Positions 1 to 10,110 of a DNA stretch of 64,000 nt are shown here, one piece after another; position 1 is the stretch's first letter, and every line of letters begins with the position of its first letter. The DNA comes from Actinernus sp. WN-2022. Its lineage: Eukaryota > Cnidaria > Anthozoa > Actiniaria > Actinernidae. Position numbers and translations under genes: made by a program. Where the stretch lies: contig JAOWCC010000426.1 in the NCBI GenBank assembly GCA_030867875.1, forward strand, positions 47,857 through 111,856, given 5' to 3'. Under the pieces are notes generated by a model that was not told the DNA's origin, made no database searches, and saw nothing but the letters and a program-made list of their open reading frames with translations.

Positions 1-447
1 AATCCCCACGCGCCAACCTGTATCCCCAAACAACTATAAAAATACGATGAAAAATATCTATATGGTTGCCTAACTCAGGGAGGATACCAGCTTCGTATTC
101 GCAATTTGCCGCTGACTACGTTGACTACAGACTCATGCACCTGCGCAGTGTTAGCCTCATCTTGGGTTTATACATTCATAAATACCAGCGGAGAGATGAG
201 CTATCCACAGCTTTGTGTTTATTATAGCTGCGACTTCTCTACACAATTTCGCTGTTTTTTCTGTGGAATATTTAACTTCAGAATGAGACTAAGACTGTGC
301 AGATGAGTCAGTACTAAGTCATTGCGATCAGCGTTCCATGTTAAGCCAGAAGTAAGATTCGGTCAAGCACTAACCGCATGTTGTCTCAGTCCGTTTTCAA
401 TTCTAATTTACCCCTTCTCTCACATACAAAGTAGACTGTTAAACTAG
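1..447. other. non-coding, nothing recognised
   Basis: I see no convincing exon, repeat or RNA gene here. Short open frames exist but lack splice context or recognisable protein content. Confidence 0.4.
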
Positions 448-566
448 TGCCTTTCATATCACGAAAATCAGTCGAGAAACGGTCCCCAAATCCCCTTCCC
501 TCTGGCCGCGTGGCTTCCTCTCGCTGTTATCGTTCGAGCGCTCGTATCCCTGTTTCTCGACTGATG
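448..566. repeat. small inverted-repeat element, copy 1
   Basis: The left side reads TTTCATATCACGAAAATCAG followed by TCGAGAAAC, and the right side (about 550-565) has GTTTCTCGACTGATG, the inverse of the left inner arm. A related start (CATATCGCGAAAATCGGTC) recurs near 2805, so this is an interspersed family, probably a non-autonomous DNA element. The class is not determined. Confidence 0.45.
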
Positions 567-1366
567 TTTGCGATACCGACGAAAGGAACTGTTTTACAGG
601 CACACACCAAGTGGAGGGGTTACCTACCATACGCTTGTTAATAGTGTCGTTCCGACGACTCGCCCTGATTCCAATCACTCCTGTCACACATATCTAAATA
701 GAAAAATATACATATTTAGGCAAGTCTAAAAGCGTTGCTCCCAATTATCTAAACTGAGGTAACGATCCGAAAAGAACCCGGTAAATGATATAAAGAAAAC
801 AAAGTGATAAAAACACAAAAACAAACAGGTCGAATCAAGGGAAATCAGTGTAAAAAGTTTAGAAGAAAAAAGAAGATAATGGAAAACGAAAAAAAGGGGA
901 AAATATCACCAGCTACTGTCAGTTATTCGAGGAGGCGCTGGAAACGAGAATGCTACTGACCAAGGTTTCGATCCGGCCGCCTGGTTTCAACAGTGTGCGC
1001 ATGCGCAGGAGCAGCATCTTTTCAGGCACGTCGCTCGCCGTTCGGGCGAGGAAACCGGAAGTCGCCAATTTTTGCTCTCATCTATATGCATGGTGCTCCG
1101 CTCGCGTTTCGGCCCGCGCGGGAGCTCCGCTATAACAGCTCTCATGTGAGATCCTCTGCGTTACTGATAAGCGCAGTTACTCCGAGTCTGTGTAACGAGT
1201 AACGCATAGACGCTATTCCAATGACGAATTTGTTTGAATAGTATAGAGAGCAGTAAATAATAGTTGAATGCTATGAGCATGTTAAAGAGTATGCCAAGAT
1301 TCGCGATAGTCTGAATTGTAAGGGTGATAGCATAAAATGGTATCTAGCCTGCGTTGCGGCTCTGGT
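567..1366. other. intergenic, with a CpG-rich patch
   Basis: No gene is recognised. Bases 960-1200 are clearly richer in G, C and CpG than their surroundings and could be part of an old element or a promoter-like island. I cannot assign a transcript to it. Confidence 0.35.
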
Positions 1367-1492
1367 GTATCGGAGCGCAGCGAGAAGAGATTAGGGGGAT
1401 TGGGGCGAGAGAAAAAAGACCTCCCCCCCTCTCTTTTTTCTCTCGCCCCAATCCCCCTAATCTCCGGCTATGGAGTATCGGAGCGCAGCGAG
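1367..1492. repeat. perfect 33-bp hairpin between 18-bp direct repeats
   Basis: Arms 1387-1419 and 1432-1464 are perfect reverse complements of 33 bp around a 12-base C-rich loop. The hairpin is bracketed by direct copies of GTATCGGAGCGCAGCGAG at 1367-1384 and 1475-1492. The perfect arms suggest a young foldback insertion or a maintained palindrome. Confidence 0.85.
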
Positions 1493-2796
1493 CGCAAGCT
1501 AAATGGTGCCAAGTTACTGAGATTTCAATATATAGAGTTTTGTATGGTTTATGCCCAGTGTCGTGATTTTCTCTGTGTTAAATGTCAATAAATTTACAAT
1601 GCCAAGCTCAGGTAAGCACAACCACAAGGACAGGAATATTTAATTTCCCATCAAAACGAACCTCAGAACACTTCGCTAAGTTATCTATGGTGCTCACTGT
1701 GGGGATTTCAAAAGCAGCCGTTTATTCACGTTAATGTATTCACAGGCCGCCCAAGTTCTGACTGTATAACAAGGTTTGTATGGGAGTTCTTCCGATAACT
1801 CAGAATAATAACATAAATCTTCTGTAATACAAGGTAAATAAAGGAAGAAGACTTACTTGAAGTTGTTTTGTCGTCCTATGTGTGTTTCAGGTAGCTAGAA
1901 CGGTGTTTTATGGAATCCTTGAGTCATACGCTTCACCCCTCTAACCAGAGGGGAAGGCTGAACACTCGATACAACGACGGCCTTCGCTCGAGGACGAATC
2001 TTTCACAAAATATCAATCCCATCGGCGTTTACTCGGCCGCGGTACAATCCATGGACATCAATTATCCCTCAGAAGTACCCAGGCTTGATAACTCCTTTCC
2101 AAACCGGTTAGATTTGAACGATTTTTGAAGCAATTCGTGCAGCTTCCAACGGCTGACAGATCGTAACGTCCAATGAATGGTCCTTCTTGACAACGCGTTT
2201 TGGTAACCAGGCGTTTGGGTGTCACCGGCGCTGTCCAGTGGTCTCGTTGGAGGGGAGGGAGGGATTAGAAAGTGTCAAATGAATTTGATATGTCCCTCTC
2301 AGGGAAAGAAAGACCACGATAACCATTGCATTTGAACTTCTAAAAGGTACGACGACCGGTATTCCCGGAGTGATTCGCGTGGTGTTTGTCTCTTGTTTTA
2401 CGGCAACTAATAATATCTTACCTAGCCTGAATTTCAGCCGGGCCATATCTTGCCATAAAATATTGCTTTGTACTTACCACAAGTCGAGTCATGGACTCCT
2501 GGTCGAGTCGATAGCCCCACAATCTCATGACAATAAGTCAAGCTTGGAATAATTAGTGCATTGTATAGATAACTAATAGTTAATAAAACAATTTAAACAG
2601 CAGGGTCAACACTATGTCAAATATATCACTACCGAGTGACGTCCAATAGAAGTATCTCTATCACAAGAGATCCGTTAAAACTGTGCCTCACTTATAGCAG
2701 CGTTGTGCGATCCTGTGCACCCAAAAGTTTATAAATAGTTAATTCCGGCTGAGCTGAGAACTCGGCAGACGCCGTAGACTGTAAAACCGTCCCCCT
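1493..2796. other. mostly unassigned; weak exon candidate near 1910-2128 (+)
   Basis: A 72-codon open frame (1910-2128, +) starts with ATG just after an AG acceptor-like site (TGTGTTTCAG). On the minus strand a good donor context (CTTCAA then GTAAGTCT) lies at about 1857. Neither has a second exon that I can join, and the protein is not recognised, so both are only candidates. The rest shows nothing. Confidence 0.2.
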
Positions 2797-3227
2797 TCTT
2801 TTCATATCGCGAAAATCGGTCGAGAAATAGGGCTAGTAAATGGCAAATACCCTTGTTCAATCATCTGTCTACTTTTTGTAAGACGCGCGTCACTCGAAAA
2901 CAAACAAGGACTGGGACCGAATGTATTTTTTTTCGAATAAAAAGGTAAACCCCACCACAAGAAATATCGCACCAACACTTGTGTTGACTGTGCTAACAAA
3001 AATAAGAGAGCTCCAGACCATACCCAAGTTTCATGAACATTTTTATGATTTCCAAAGGTTTGCTATTTCAAAAAACTTTGTCCCGGTCAAGCGACATTAT
3101 CAGAGGGTCTGAATGGGATAAACCGGACAAATGACGATTTTTTTACTGACAACTGACAAATTTGTTTTTTGTGGGTCAAACATTGTAAATTAACTAGGGC
3201 TAACTGACAACTGGCCAACATTGTACT
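2797..3227. other. partial copy of the 448-566 repeat, then unassigned sequence
   Basis: 2800-2830 matches the left end of the element at 448 (CATATCGCGAAAATCGGTCG then AGAAATA). No right arm was found. The remainder, including an AT-rich stretch, shows no coding signal. Confidence 0.35.
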
Positions 3228-3328
3228 GTTTAATAAACGAGCAGCAGTGTTTTATCAGGTTTAAAACTAGAGGGCGCAGCCCGAGAGTTTTAGACTTGAT
3301 AAAAACACGTGCTGCGAGTTTATTAAAC
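3228..3328. repeat. foldback element with about 45-bp imperfect arms
   Basis: GTTTAATAAAC (3228-3238) and GTTTATTAAAC (3318-3328) are the outer ends of an imperfect inverted repeat. The inner arm segments containing GCAGCA, GTTTTATCA and TTTAAAACT also pair, with a short GC-rich centre. The structure is typical of a very small non-autonomous foldback element. Confidence 0.7.
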
Positions 3329-3469
3329 GGCTTCAAAAGCTTGGCCAAGAAGCTGCACTTGAAGGATTTGGTGTCGTGGTTTACATCGATAAAGTTCAAG
3401 ACCTGGAAAGCGATGCGACTGACATGACTAAATTTTTGACTCTGGCACAAAATATGAAGAGGATGTTTG
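3316..3469 (+). CDS. possible exon fragment, unrecognised protein
   Basis: One frame stays open through the right arm of the neighbouring foldback element and ends exactly at a strong donor (AGGATGTTT then GTAAGTTT, donor at 3470). The translation has a natural-looking composition with ALEGFGVVVYIDKVQDLES, then a leucine/methionine-rich helix. I do not recognise the family. No acceptor, start codon or partner exon could be fixed, so it may be a real exon, a captured fragment or chance. Confidence 0.3.
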
Positions 3470-3822
3470 TAAGTTTAATGCACGTTTTTATTATTTTACG
3501 GCTTTGAGTTTGGTTTAATAATTGGAACTAAACAGTGGCTCGGTAAACAAGTAATGGTAGTTAGATAACTTCATTTAAAAAATATTATATGTGTACCTCG
3601 GTAGTCTGCTGATATTAGTAAATTTAGTGCAAAATTTATTATCTACGTACCTTATGTTCCGTGTACTTTTTGCTCTTTGTGTCTTTATCAGTGAATTCTT
3701 AATTAAGATGAAACTTTATATAAAATTTCATGTTCATTAGTATTCTTTATATAAAACGTTCATCCTAATTAGCAATTCAATGAGAAAGCGCTAGCTGAAA
3801 CATCAATAGAAATTCCAAGAGT
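3470..3822. other. AT-rich, nothing recognised
   Basis: AT-rich non-coding sequence with no clear repeat structure that I could see. Confidence 0.4.
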
Positions 3823-4574
3823 TGCAAGGTGCTTATCCATTGTCTCAATCATTAACCCCGTTTCCCCCTTGGACAGAATAGGGACTTTAAGCAACCACGA
3901 CGGCAACGTCTACGACGACGGCATAAAACAATAGCCTTAATTACAAAATACAATAGCTGCACGTGAAAATGCACGCAGTCGCCTGCATTTCCACCGTTCT
4001 CTGGAAAAACACAACGTCAAAACTCCAAATTGTTCGTTTTAAAGAGAACGAGAACGTAAGGAAATAAAACAATCCGTTTTTCGTTCGGCGTGAACGGAAC
4101 TCTATACTCATCATATTTTTCGAAAATCTGTTTGTGAAAAACAATTCAAGGCGAACAAGGGAAATAGTACACACCAAATTTCGGGAGAAAACACTTTTCT
4201 ACGTCCCGCTGTCATTGCCGTCACCGTCCTGGTTGCTTAAAGTCCCTAATTCAAATCCCTCCGCGGGCTTTTTAGAATGAGATTTTATCAGGTATAAAGA
4301 GCATGCACGTGACTGATTTGCTTCATCTGATTGGACAAAATGCTCATTAATTATTCATGAGTTTTGACTTTTAGCAACAACCACAATGCAAGGTGCTTAT
4401 CCATTGTCTCAATCATTAACCCCGTTTCCCCCTTGAACAGAATTCAAATCCCTCCGCGGTAGAATGATGAGATTTTATCAGGTATAGAGCATGCACGTGA
4501 CTGATTTGCTTCATCTGATTGGACACAATGCTCATTAATTATTCATGAGTTTTGACTTTTAGCAACAACCACAA
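3823..4574 (+). repeat. tandem duplication, about 190-bp unit, copy 1 interrupted
   Basis: Copy 1 (3823-4386) and copy 2 (4387-4574) both begin TGCAAGGTGCTTATCCATTG and end in TTTTAGCAACAACCACAA. Copy 1 is interrupted by an inverted-repeat element at 3879-4248 that copy 2 lacks, so copy 2 shows the unoccupied site. Confidence 0.85.
3879..4248. mobile_element. TA-flanked MITE with about 30-bp terminal inverted repeats
   Basis: The left end TAGGGACTTTAAGCAACCAC is mirrored by the right end GGTTGCTTAAAGTCCCTA, and the inverted match continues inward for about 30 bp with a few mismatches. The terminal TA dinucleotides fit a Tc1/mariner-type target duplication. It sits inside copy 1 of a local duplication whose sister copy is empty, which dates the insertion after the duplication or implies loss from the sister copy. 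No transposase is encoded. Confidence 0.8.
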
Positions 4575-4654
4575 TCCATTTCGGGCTAGGTATGTCGCTC
4601 GTCGGGACCACTTCTTTTGAAACAGCTGTATACTAAATACCTCTTATTAACAGA

Positions 4655-4845
4655 GTGCGAGGCCCGTACCGAAAGTTATGGACCGATCGAGATCCCACCT
4701 TTTTTATGACCAAAACACGAAGCGCGCGCCATCACTTACGGTACTGACCGAGCAAACGAGGTTAAAGAGATCTTCATTTTCTTTGAGACCGGAAGTGGGC
4801 GGAAGGTCCGTACGGTACGTTATGGACCGCAAATTAACCAATCAT
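4655..4845. repeat. interspersed repeat, copy A
   Basis: Contains ACCGAAAGTTATGGACCGAT, a segment reading CACTTACGGTACTGACCGAG then CAAACGAGGTTAA, and GTACGGTACGTTATGGACCG. The second segment recurs in diverged form at 6360-6410, so this is a dispersed non-autonomous repeat. The class is not assigned. Confidence 0.45.
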
Positions 4846-4964
4846 TGCTCGCGAAATTACTTAGCTATATACTAGTACTAGTTATTTATCGTTAATTGAA
4901 GAGCCATCAAGAGACTAATGCTTTAAAAAAGTGTTTTATTCATTTCTTATGACACGAAGCAATA

Positions 4965-5260
4965 GAACAGTATTCGACTGAGTGTCGAAAGCAACAAGTG
5001 ATTGCTTTGGTTTTGTATTGTATTTTCTATTGGCTGTGATAAATGTTTTCCAGTTATTTAGGCAATCAAGTTCTAAACTAAAACCAAACGCAATCAGGTT
5101 TTGTTTTAGCAAAAGCATCGACGACTGCGTGTACTTTGCCTCGTGATTGGTTCAGGTAAAACCAGTTCGTGATTGGCTCATTACGTTTTCACTTGCTCCC
5201 GTGATTGGTTCTGTAATTACTTTGGTTTTGGGTTTACTACACTCAACTGAAAACCGCTCT
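4965..5260. mobile_element. TA-flanked MITE, family M1 copy A
   Basis: Left end AGAACAGTATTCGACTGAGTG and right end CACTCAACTGAAAACCGCTCT are imperfect inverted repeats, flanked by TA on both sides. The interior contains repeated GTGATTGGTT motifs shared with copies at 7052-7606 and 7302-7554. This copy supplies the uninterrupted reference for the nested pair. Confidence 0.75.
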
Positions 5261-5383
5261 AACATGCAAATTATTTCAGAAGGGATACAATCAATTTAAA
5301 CATCACAATACTACATATGAATCACTACTTAAAAATCTTTACAAATATAACAACAAGAATTACGCTAGCCTGCTCTTGTAATT

Positions 5384-5437
5384 GTTCGGATTGGGTTACC
5401 TGTGGCGCGCGCACACCACAGGTAACCCAATCCGAAC
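5384..5437. repeat. perfect 22-bp inverted repeat
   Basis: Arms 5384-5405 and 5416-5437 are perfect reverse complements separated by 10 bases. The arm contains GGATTGGGTTACCTGTGG. It is likely a foldback microelement; no terminator context or gene is associated with it. Confidence 0.8.
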
Positions 5438-5564
5438 GAATGACAAAAAAATATTACAGAGCTCAGCCATACGGTTTTCCTTGGAGGTCTACCCAGGTAC
5501 TTGTTGGGATTCACCTTCAACTAATGCGGAAATGCTTACAGATCAAAAGTATCCGGGGCGAGGG

Positions 5565-5624
5565 TAGCCTCCGATGCAGACGTCTTGTGTGACGAACCAC
5601 ACAAGACGTCTGCATCGGAGGCTA
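5565..5624. repeat. perfect 27-bp inverted repeat with 6-base loop
   Basis: Arms 5565-5591 and 5598-5624 (starting TAGCCTCCGATGCAGACGTC) are perfectly complementary around ACGAAC. This would form a strong hairpin and is probably a foldback microelement. Confidence 0.85.
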
Positions 5625-6282
5625 GGAAGAGGGAGGTGTGACTGGTATTTTTGGTGGGGTGTGCCACACAGGTCGCTAAACCTCTCGACTCTGTTCCAGA
5701 CCAAAATATATGATTTCCATACCCTATAGGCCCCATACCACTTATAAAGGCTGCCTTTAATCGTGTTATCTAATACAATGATATTTTCCGCCGTGGAATT
5801 TATTTTGAAGATCAATGTTAAACTAAAAATCAGTCTGGATTTCACTAGCGACAATAATAATAATAATAATAATAATGGATTAATCAGTGGCATGTCCACG
5901 AGGTGGCTCTTCATCCACTGATGGGCCTACGTTTTAACGTCCTTATCCAAGTAGATGCGAAGGTCTTAACCTTTAACCGTTTGCAGCTCGAGAACGATAT
6001 AGTTTCACAAAGGCAGCACCTTCTACTCAGTTATTTTAAGTTTCGCACTATTTACATAAATAAACCACCGTATATTTTGAAGAAGAAAAAAAAAAGAAGA
6101 AATAAATACAGATTACATTTCAAATAGTTGGTAGTGCGCAGTGACCAAAGGAGCAAAAGCTTTCGAGTTGATCACAGCAAAGACCCCGAGTGTTGGTCCG
6201 GCACCTATATTCTACAATGCTAGGGGTTCAAGATAACAATTAAATCCAATTGCTTCTTTAGAAGCATAATTAAACTTGATTG
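5625..6282. other. unassigned; contains a (TAA)n microsatellite at 5853-5876
   Basis: Apart from the TAA repeat and a purine-rich run near 6080-6100, no feature is supported. A 123-codon minus-strand frame crosses the hairpin and the TAA repeat and is best explained by those repeats. Confidence 0.4.
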
Positions 6283-6410
6283 CTTGGTCCATACTGCCAG
6301 TTATGGTCCAAGTTTTACCCCAGTTTTCGGCCCAAGAACAAAGCATGTGAGCCAGACAAAAGGGGGACAACGAGGTCTACAACTTACGGTATGGGCCACG
6401 CAAACGAGTT
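6283..6410. repeat. interspersed repeat, copy B
   Basis: Diverged relative of 4655-4845. It shares the ACTTACGGTATGGGCCACG and CAAACGAG segments and repeats the TATGGTCC/ATGGACC theme in both orientations. Confidence 0.4.
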
Positions 6411-6487
6411 TAATAAGATACTTATTACATCTACATCTTATTACATCTACTTTAATACCTCACAACACCTTTCAGAACTGAGTGAAG

Positions 6488-6716
6488 AGGGTCTCCCAGG
6501 GGGGTCCTTGTTCCCAACGAAAATTTCCTTTTGTTCCCTTGTTCCCAAAATTGTTTCCAGGGAAACAGTCAATTTTTCCATTTAGAATAATGGAAATTGT
6601 CCCCTAAAACCTCTATTCATGTTCCCTTGTTCACCGATATATTTTTAGTTTGTTCCCTGTTCCCAACGGATTTTTTGGCATGTTCCCTTGTTCCCCGAAA
6701 CCCCTGGGAGACTCTC
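6488..6716. mobile_element. hAT-like MITE with matching 7-bp flanks
   Basis: Terminal inverted repeats AGGGTCTCCCAGGGG and CCCCTGGGAGACTCT match with one difference. AGTGAAG occurs immediately on both sides (6481-6487 and 6717-6723); with the adjacent base it would be an 8-bp duplication with one mismatch, as expected for hAT elements. The interior is made of repeated GTTCCCTTGTTCCC motifs and has no coding potential. Confidence 0.75.
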
Positions 6717-6723
6717 AGTGAAG

Positions 6724-7051
6724 GGTACATCTACGTTAACTTCAAAACGCTGGAGTACTGTGTTGGAAAGTTATAGCGATACTTACTGCACGTCATCCAT
6801 TGTCATTAATGTGCCAACCAGAGATCCATTGGTTCCTGACACAAAGCGGCCTTTTGAAATCATGGTTTAATATTAGCATAACAATTGCAATGTTTATCAA
6901 CAAGAAGTATCGCTATAGGAAATGCTCGAGTGTGTTGAGGATCACAAGTTAATTCCCTCTGGCCCAAGCACATGGGTGTTCTGTTCAGCTTACATGTCTC
7001 AAAAGCATTCCAAACCAGCTTTGCTTCAATTTTGCATCCATACAGGAAGTT
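6724..7051. other. nothing recognised
   Basis: No repeat or exon signal that I can support. Confidence 0.4.
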
Positions 7052-7606
7052 AGAGCAGGTTTCAATTGAGTGTTGAAAGTTTTCGGTGATTGCTTTGGTT
7101 TTGCGTTTACTTAGCTTTTCTATTGGCTGTGAAAATGTTTTGTAATCAGTCAGCGAATCAAATTACTGAGTAAAACCAATCGTGGTTTTGGTCCGTCACG
7201 CCATCAATCCACGATTGCGTTTACTTTTCCTCCTGATTGGTTGCTTTCTAACGCCAGTGAAACCAATCGGTATTCAATTTAGTTCGGGATTGGTTCGTTG
7301 TAGAGCGGATTTCAATTGAGTGTCAGAAGTGTTTTGGCTTTGCGTTTACTAAGCTCTCCTATTGGCTGAGAAAGTAAACCAACCAATCATATTCCAAAGT
7401 AAAACTAAACGCAAATTGGTTTTCGTTTTGCTTTGGTTTGTCATTGGCTCACAGGGAAGCCATTTATGAGTTACTTGTGATTACTCGCTGCTATGATTGG
7501 CTGGCTGTGGGTAATTTGCGTTTGGTTTCACAACACTCAACTGAAAACCGCTCTATAATTACTTTGGTTTTGGTTTTACTACAGTCAATTGAAACCTAGC
7601 TGCTCT
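7052..7606. mobile_element. TA-flanked MITE, family M1 copy B (host of a nested copy)
   Basis: Left end AGAGCAGGTTTCAATTGAGTG and right end CAATTGAAACCTAGCTGCTCT are TA-flanked and related to copy A at 4965-5260. The element is split by a second member of the same family (7302-7554); sequence before and after the insert joins up with the order seen in copy A (GATTGGTT, then TAATTACTTTGGTTTTGG). Confidence 0.75.
7302..7554. mobile_element. TA-flanked MITE, family M1 copy C, nested in copy B
   Basis: Ends AGAGCGGATTTCAATTGAGTG and CACTCAACTGAAAACCGCTCT are inverted repeats bordered by TA. It lies inside copy B near its right end. It contains no ORF. Confidence 0.75.
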
Positions 7607-7644
7607 ATGGACCACAAACTGATCTGTCACAGCCCACCCAGCAG

Positions 7645-7832
7645 CGGGTGTAAAGTACAGGTCACAGGTCAGGTTGTTAATTCTAAGACAAATCCTAACA
7701 CTAACCACAAATTTAACCCTAACCATCGGACGAGTTCACAGGTAAACGACGGGTTCTCACTCACCTAGAGCTAGGGTTCACAGGTAAACAAGAAGTGACC
7801 TGACCTGTGACCTGACCTGTACTTTACACCCG
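7645..7832. mobile_element. inverted-repeat element with internal CAGGTCA repeats
   Basis: The left arm CGGGTGTAAAGTACAGGTCA and right arm TGACCTGTACTTTACACCCG (with local extra CAGGTCA units) form a terminal inverted repeat of about 30 bp. The spacer contains AACCCTAACC motifs. It is probably a MITE; no clear target duplication was found. Confidence 0.65.
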
Positions 7833-8406
7833 CCGTCCACGAAGTTAACTAGCTATATAATAAAACAATGTCAATACACACTAAATAAACTACATTATGT
7901 AATTATGCATTCTGTAAAGCATTAACACGTTTGACATGTTGGCAGGGGTGTTGTACAAGCCATTGCCATATTGGACTAAACCTGCTGCGGCAGCTGCAAC
8001 AATAACAACAACACATTACATAAAATCAATACATAGATTTACACTGCGACTACAGCTGTAACAGGGGTCACTTAGACAACATGAACTAAATACCTTGGAA
8101 AGCGACAATAAAGCATTCCACAGTATAAATCCTAGCATATCCAGGCGATTTTCTTCACTCAAAAGACTGACTCACCAGGGTACTGACTTCTGAACTAGTA
8201 AACCAAATTCTCCTTTTACTAGATCGAAGCTTGTGCAAGTCTAAATGCTATTGTCTTGTAATCAACACTGATTGGCTTAATTAAGGAACCATAAGTTGGA
8301 ATGCTTTGTTTTTGTTCTGCAATGTGGTTGGTTCTCGTCATCTAAGTCGCCCTGGTTTCATCGCATTGTTTTCGTTCTACAATGTAATTGATTCTCCCTG
8401 TCTTAG
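7833..8406. other. nothing recognised
   Basis: AT-rich sequence without repeat arms or exon borders that I can support. Confidence 0.35.
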
Positions 8407-9257
8407 TAGCCTGCGTCGCATCCGAACTGAACCCCGGTTAAGTCCGTCTGCAAAACAGCGACAGAAAGCTTGTTCTAGACCCCCCAACGAAGTACCGGTA
8501 TATATGTAGTCGATTCTGATTGGCTTTTCCTAATGCTCATTCTTACACGTTTTCTGATTGGCCATTCAACTGTCACCAGCCTGTCACCAGTACGACTTAC
8601 GGTTAATTAACATTTCAAAATATGGCGGCTTTTATTCACGTCGAGGAGAGGAATGATATTTGTACAATATCAAACAAGAGCAGTTGAACGGAGTTGAGTT
8701 CGGATGTGGCACATACTAGATCTTTCCAAGCGGCATGGGAGATTTGTTTGTGTGTTCCTCGAACGAGCATTTTGTCGTGACAGATTCTATTTAATGTGTT
8801 CGGCAAGTTTCCTTTCATGTGGAACTAAACCACGGGCAGCCTATTACGTTACTTTACTTCAAAACCTGACCCGAAATTGAAATAAACCTAACTTCTCCGA
8901 TAGTAAAACACAGGGAAACGATGACAGAGCTCGTCTAGGGCGAGAAATCTCAAGTAAACAGCTGACTCACGTGCAAACTAACAGTTTCAACCGAGCGGCC
9001 TCTGACATAGCCTGCCAAAGCTAGCAAAGCAGCCGCATCTTTGCACTCGCTGACATGAATTGCCCGTCATAACAATCTCCGAGGCTGGTGACAGTTGAAT
9101 GGCCAGTCAGAAGACGTGTAAGAATGAGCATTAGTAAAAGCCAATCAAAATCGATTATAAATAATCCTGCAACTTCGCTGGGGATCGAGAACAAGCTTTC
9201 TGTTGCTGTTTCCCAGACGGACTTAACCGGGGTTCAGTTCGGATGCGGCGCAAGCTA
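8407..9257. mobile_element. long-arm foldback element, family FB1 copy 1
   Basis: The left arm starts TAGCCTGCGTCGCATCCGAA and the right arm ends with the inverse, TTCGGATGCGGCGCAAGCTA. The arms run about 190 bp each. The central 450 bp is shared with the copy at 27332-28142 but lies in the opposite orientation relative to the window. On the minus strand the centre holds a 60-codon ATG frame (8636-8818) whose first 42 codons are conserved in the other copy. It may be a captured host promoter and 5' exon. Confidence 0.8.
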
Positions 9258-9262
9258 TGTCT

Positions 9263-9658
9263 ATTAAGTGGCACTGGTTTCAGTTGTTGCACTGTAAACC
9301 ATGTCTATTAAAGGAGCAGTGTCACGATTCTGATTGGTTGTTATAGACAATGGCAAAACACGCTATGTCACGCGCCGCTGCAAATTTCTCTTTCGATTGA
9401 AATAAATAAAATGCTGCTTTATCAAAATATAACGTCAAACCTAACCATATAATACTGAAGTATAGTTTTAAAGCAATTTCGGCTCGAGATATCGTGCAAT
9501 TCGCCGATGCAAGAGGATTACTCACGGACTTCTACTTCTGTCACATCTTTTGATTTCTTGTCCGCCTGACACATTTTCAAAACTTTGGGCATGAATACTA
9601 ATCGTGACACTGCTCCTTTAAGTGGCACTGGTTTCAGTTGTTGCACTGTAAACCATGT
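9263..9658 (+). repeat. tandem duplication of about 46 bp, split by a MITE
   Basis: TAAGTGGCACTGGTTTCAGT plus the following TGTTGCACTGTAAACCATGT occurs at about 9265-9305 and again at 9619-9658. Removing the intervening TTAA-flanked element leaves two adjacent copies. Confidence 0.75.
9312..9617. mobile_element. piggyBac-type MITE with TTAA target duplication
   Basis: AGGAGCAGTGTCACGATT at the left and its exact reverse complement at the right form an 18-bp perfect inverted repeat. TTAA stands directly outside both ends (9308-9311 and 9618-9621), the hallmark target of piggyBac elements. There is no transposase ORF, so it is non-autonomous. Confidence 0.85.
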
Positions 9659-9696
9659 GATAAGTTGAGAGAGGTGCACACAAATATGCACAGCAT

Positions 9697-10106
9697 GGAT
9701 ATTAGCCATTTCGGAGTTGAGGACTGAAGGGACTGCGACAGAGACTCAAAAGAAATGAACATTAATATCTCAAGGAAGATCACACTAAACTTAGTACTTG
9801 TAAATGTAGGCTTACTGAATTTGAGGAAGATTGGCTTGATAATGAAAATGTGGTGAGCTTTCAAAAATCACAAAAATAAGAGAATGTATGACTTTGGGGA
9901 ATGGTATCCCCCAGAACCATACAATCTCTGTTATTTATGTGATTTTTTTAAAAGCTTGACCACTATTCAGTTCCTATTTACCCAAACATTCTCAAACTCA
10001 GTAAACTTTCTAATTGTACAGTGATCTTTCTTATAATGGTTCATTTCTTAATCAGATTATTTTTTGACACTCGGTCCCAGTCCTTTCCTCAACTCCAAAA
10101 TGGCTA
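9697..10106. mobile_element. diverged palindromic foldback element
   Basis: The sequence from ATTAGCCATTTCGGAGTTGA inward is matched by the inverse of TCAACTCCAAAATGGCTAAT at the right end. The match continues through most of the 400 bp with many mismatches, including a central pair of ATCACA(A/T)AAATA segments. It is an old full-length palindrome. Confidence 0.65.
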
Positions 10107-10110
10107 ATGT

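Noticed and set aside
5543..5914. 123-codon minus-strand frame with a leucine run
   Set aside because: The leucine run is the (TAA)n microsatellite read backwards, and the frame ends within a perfect hairpin.
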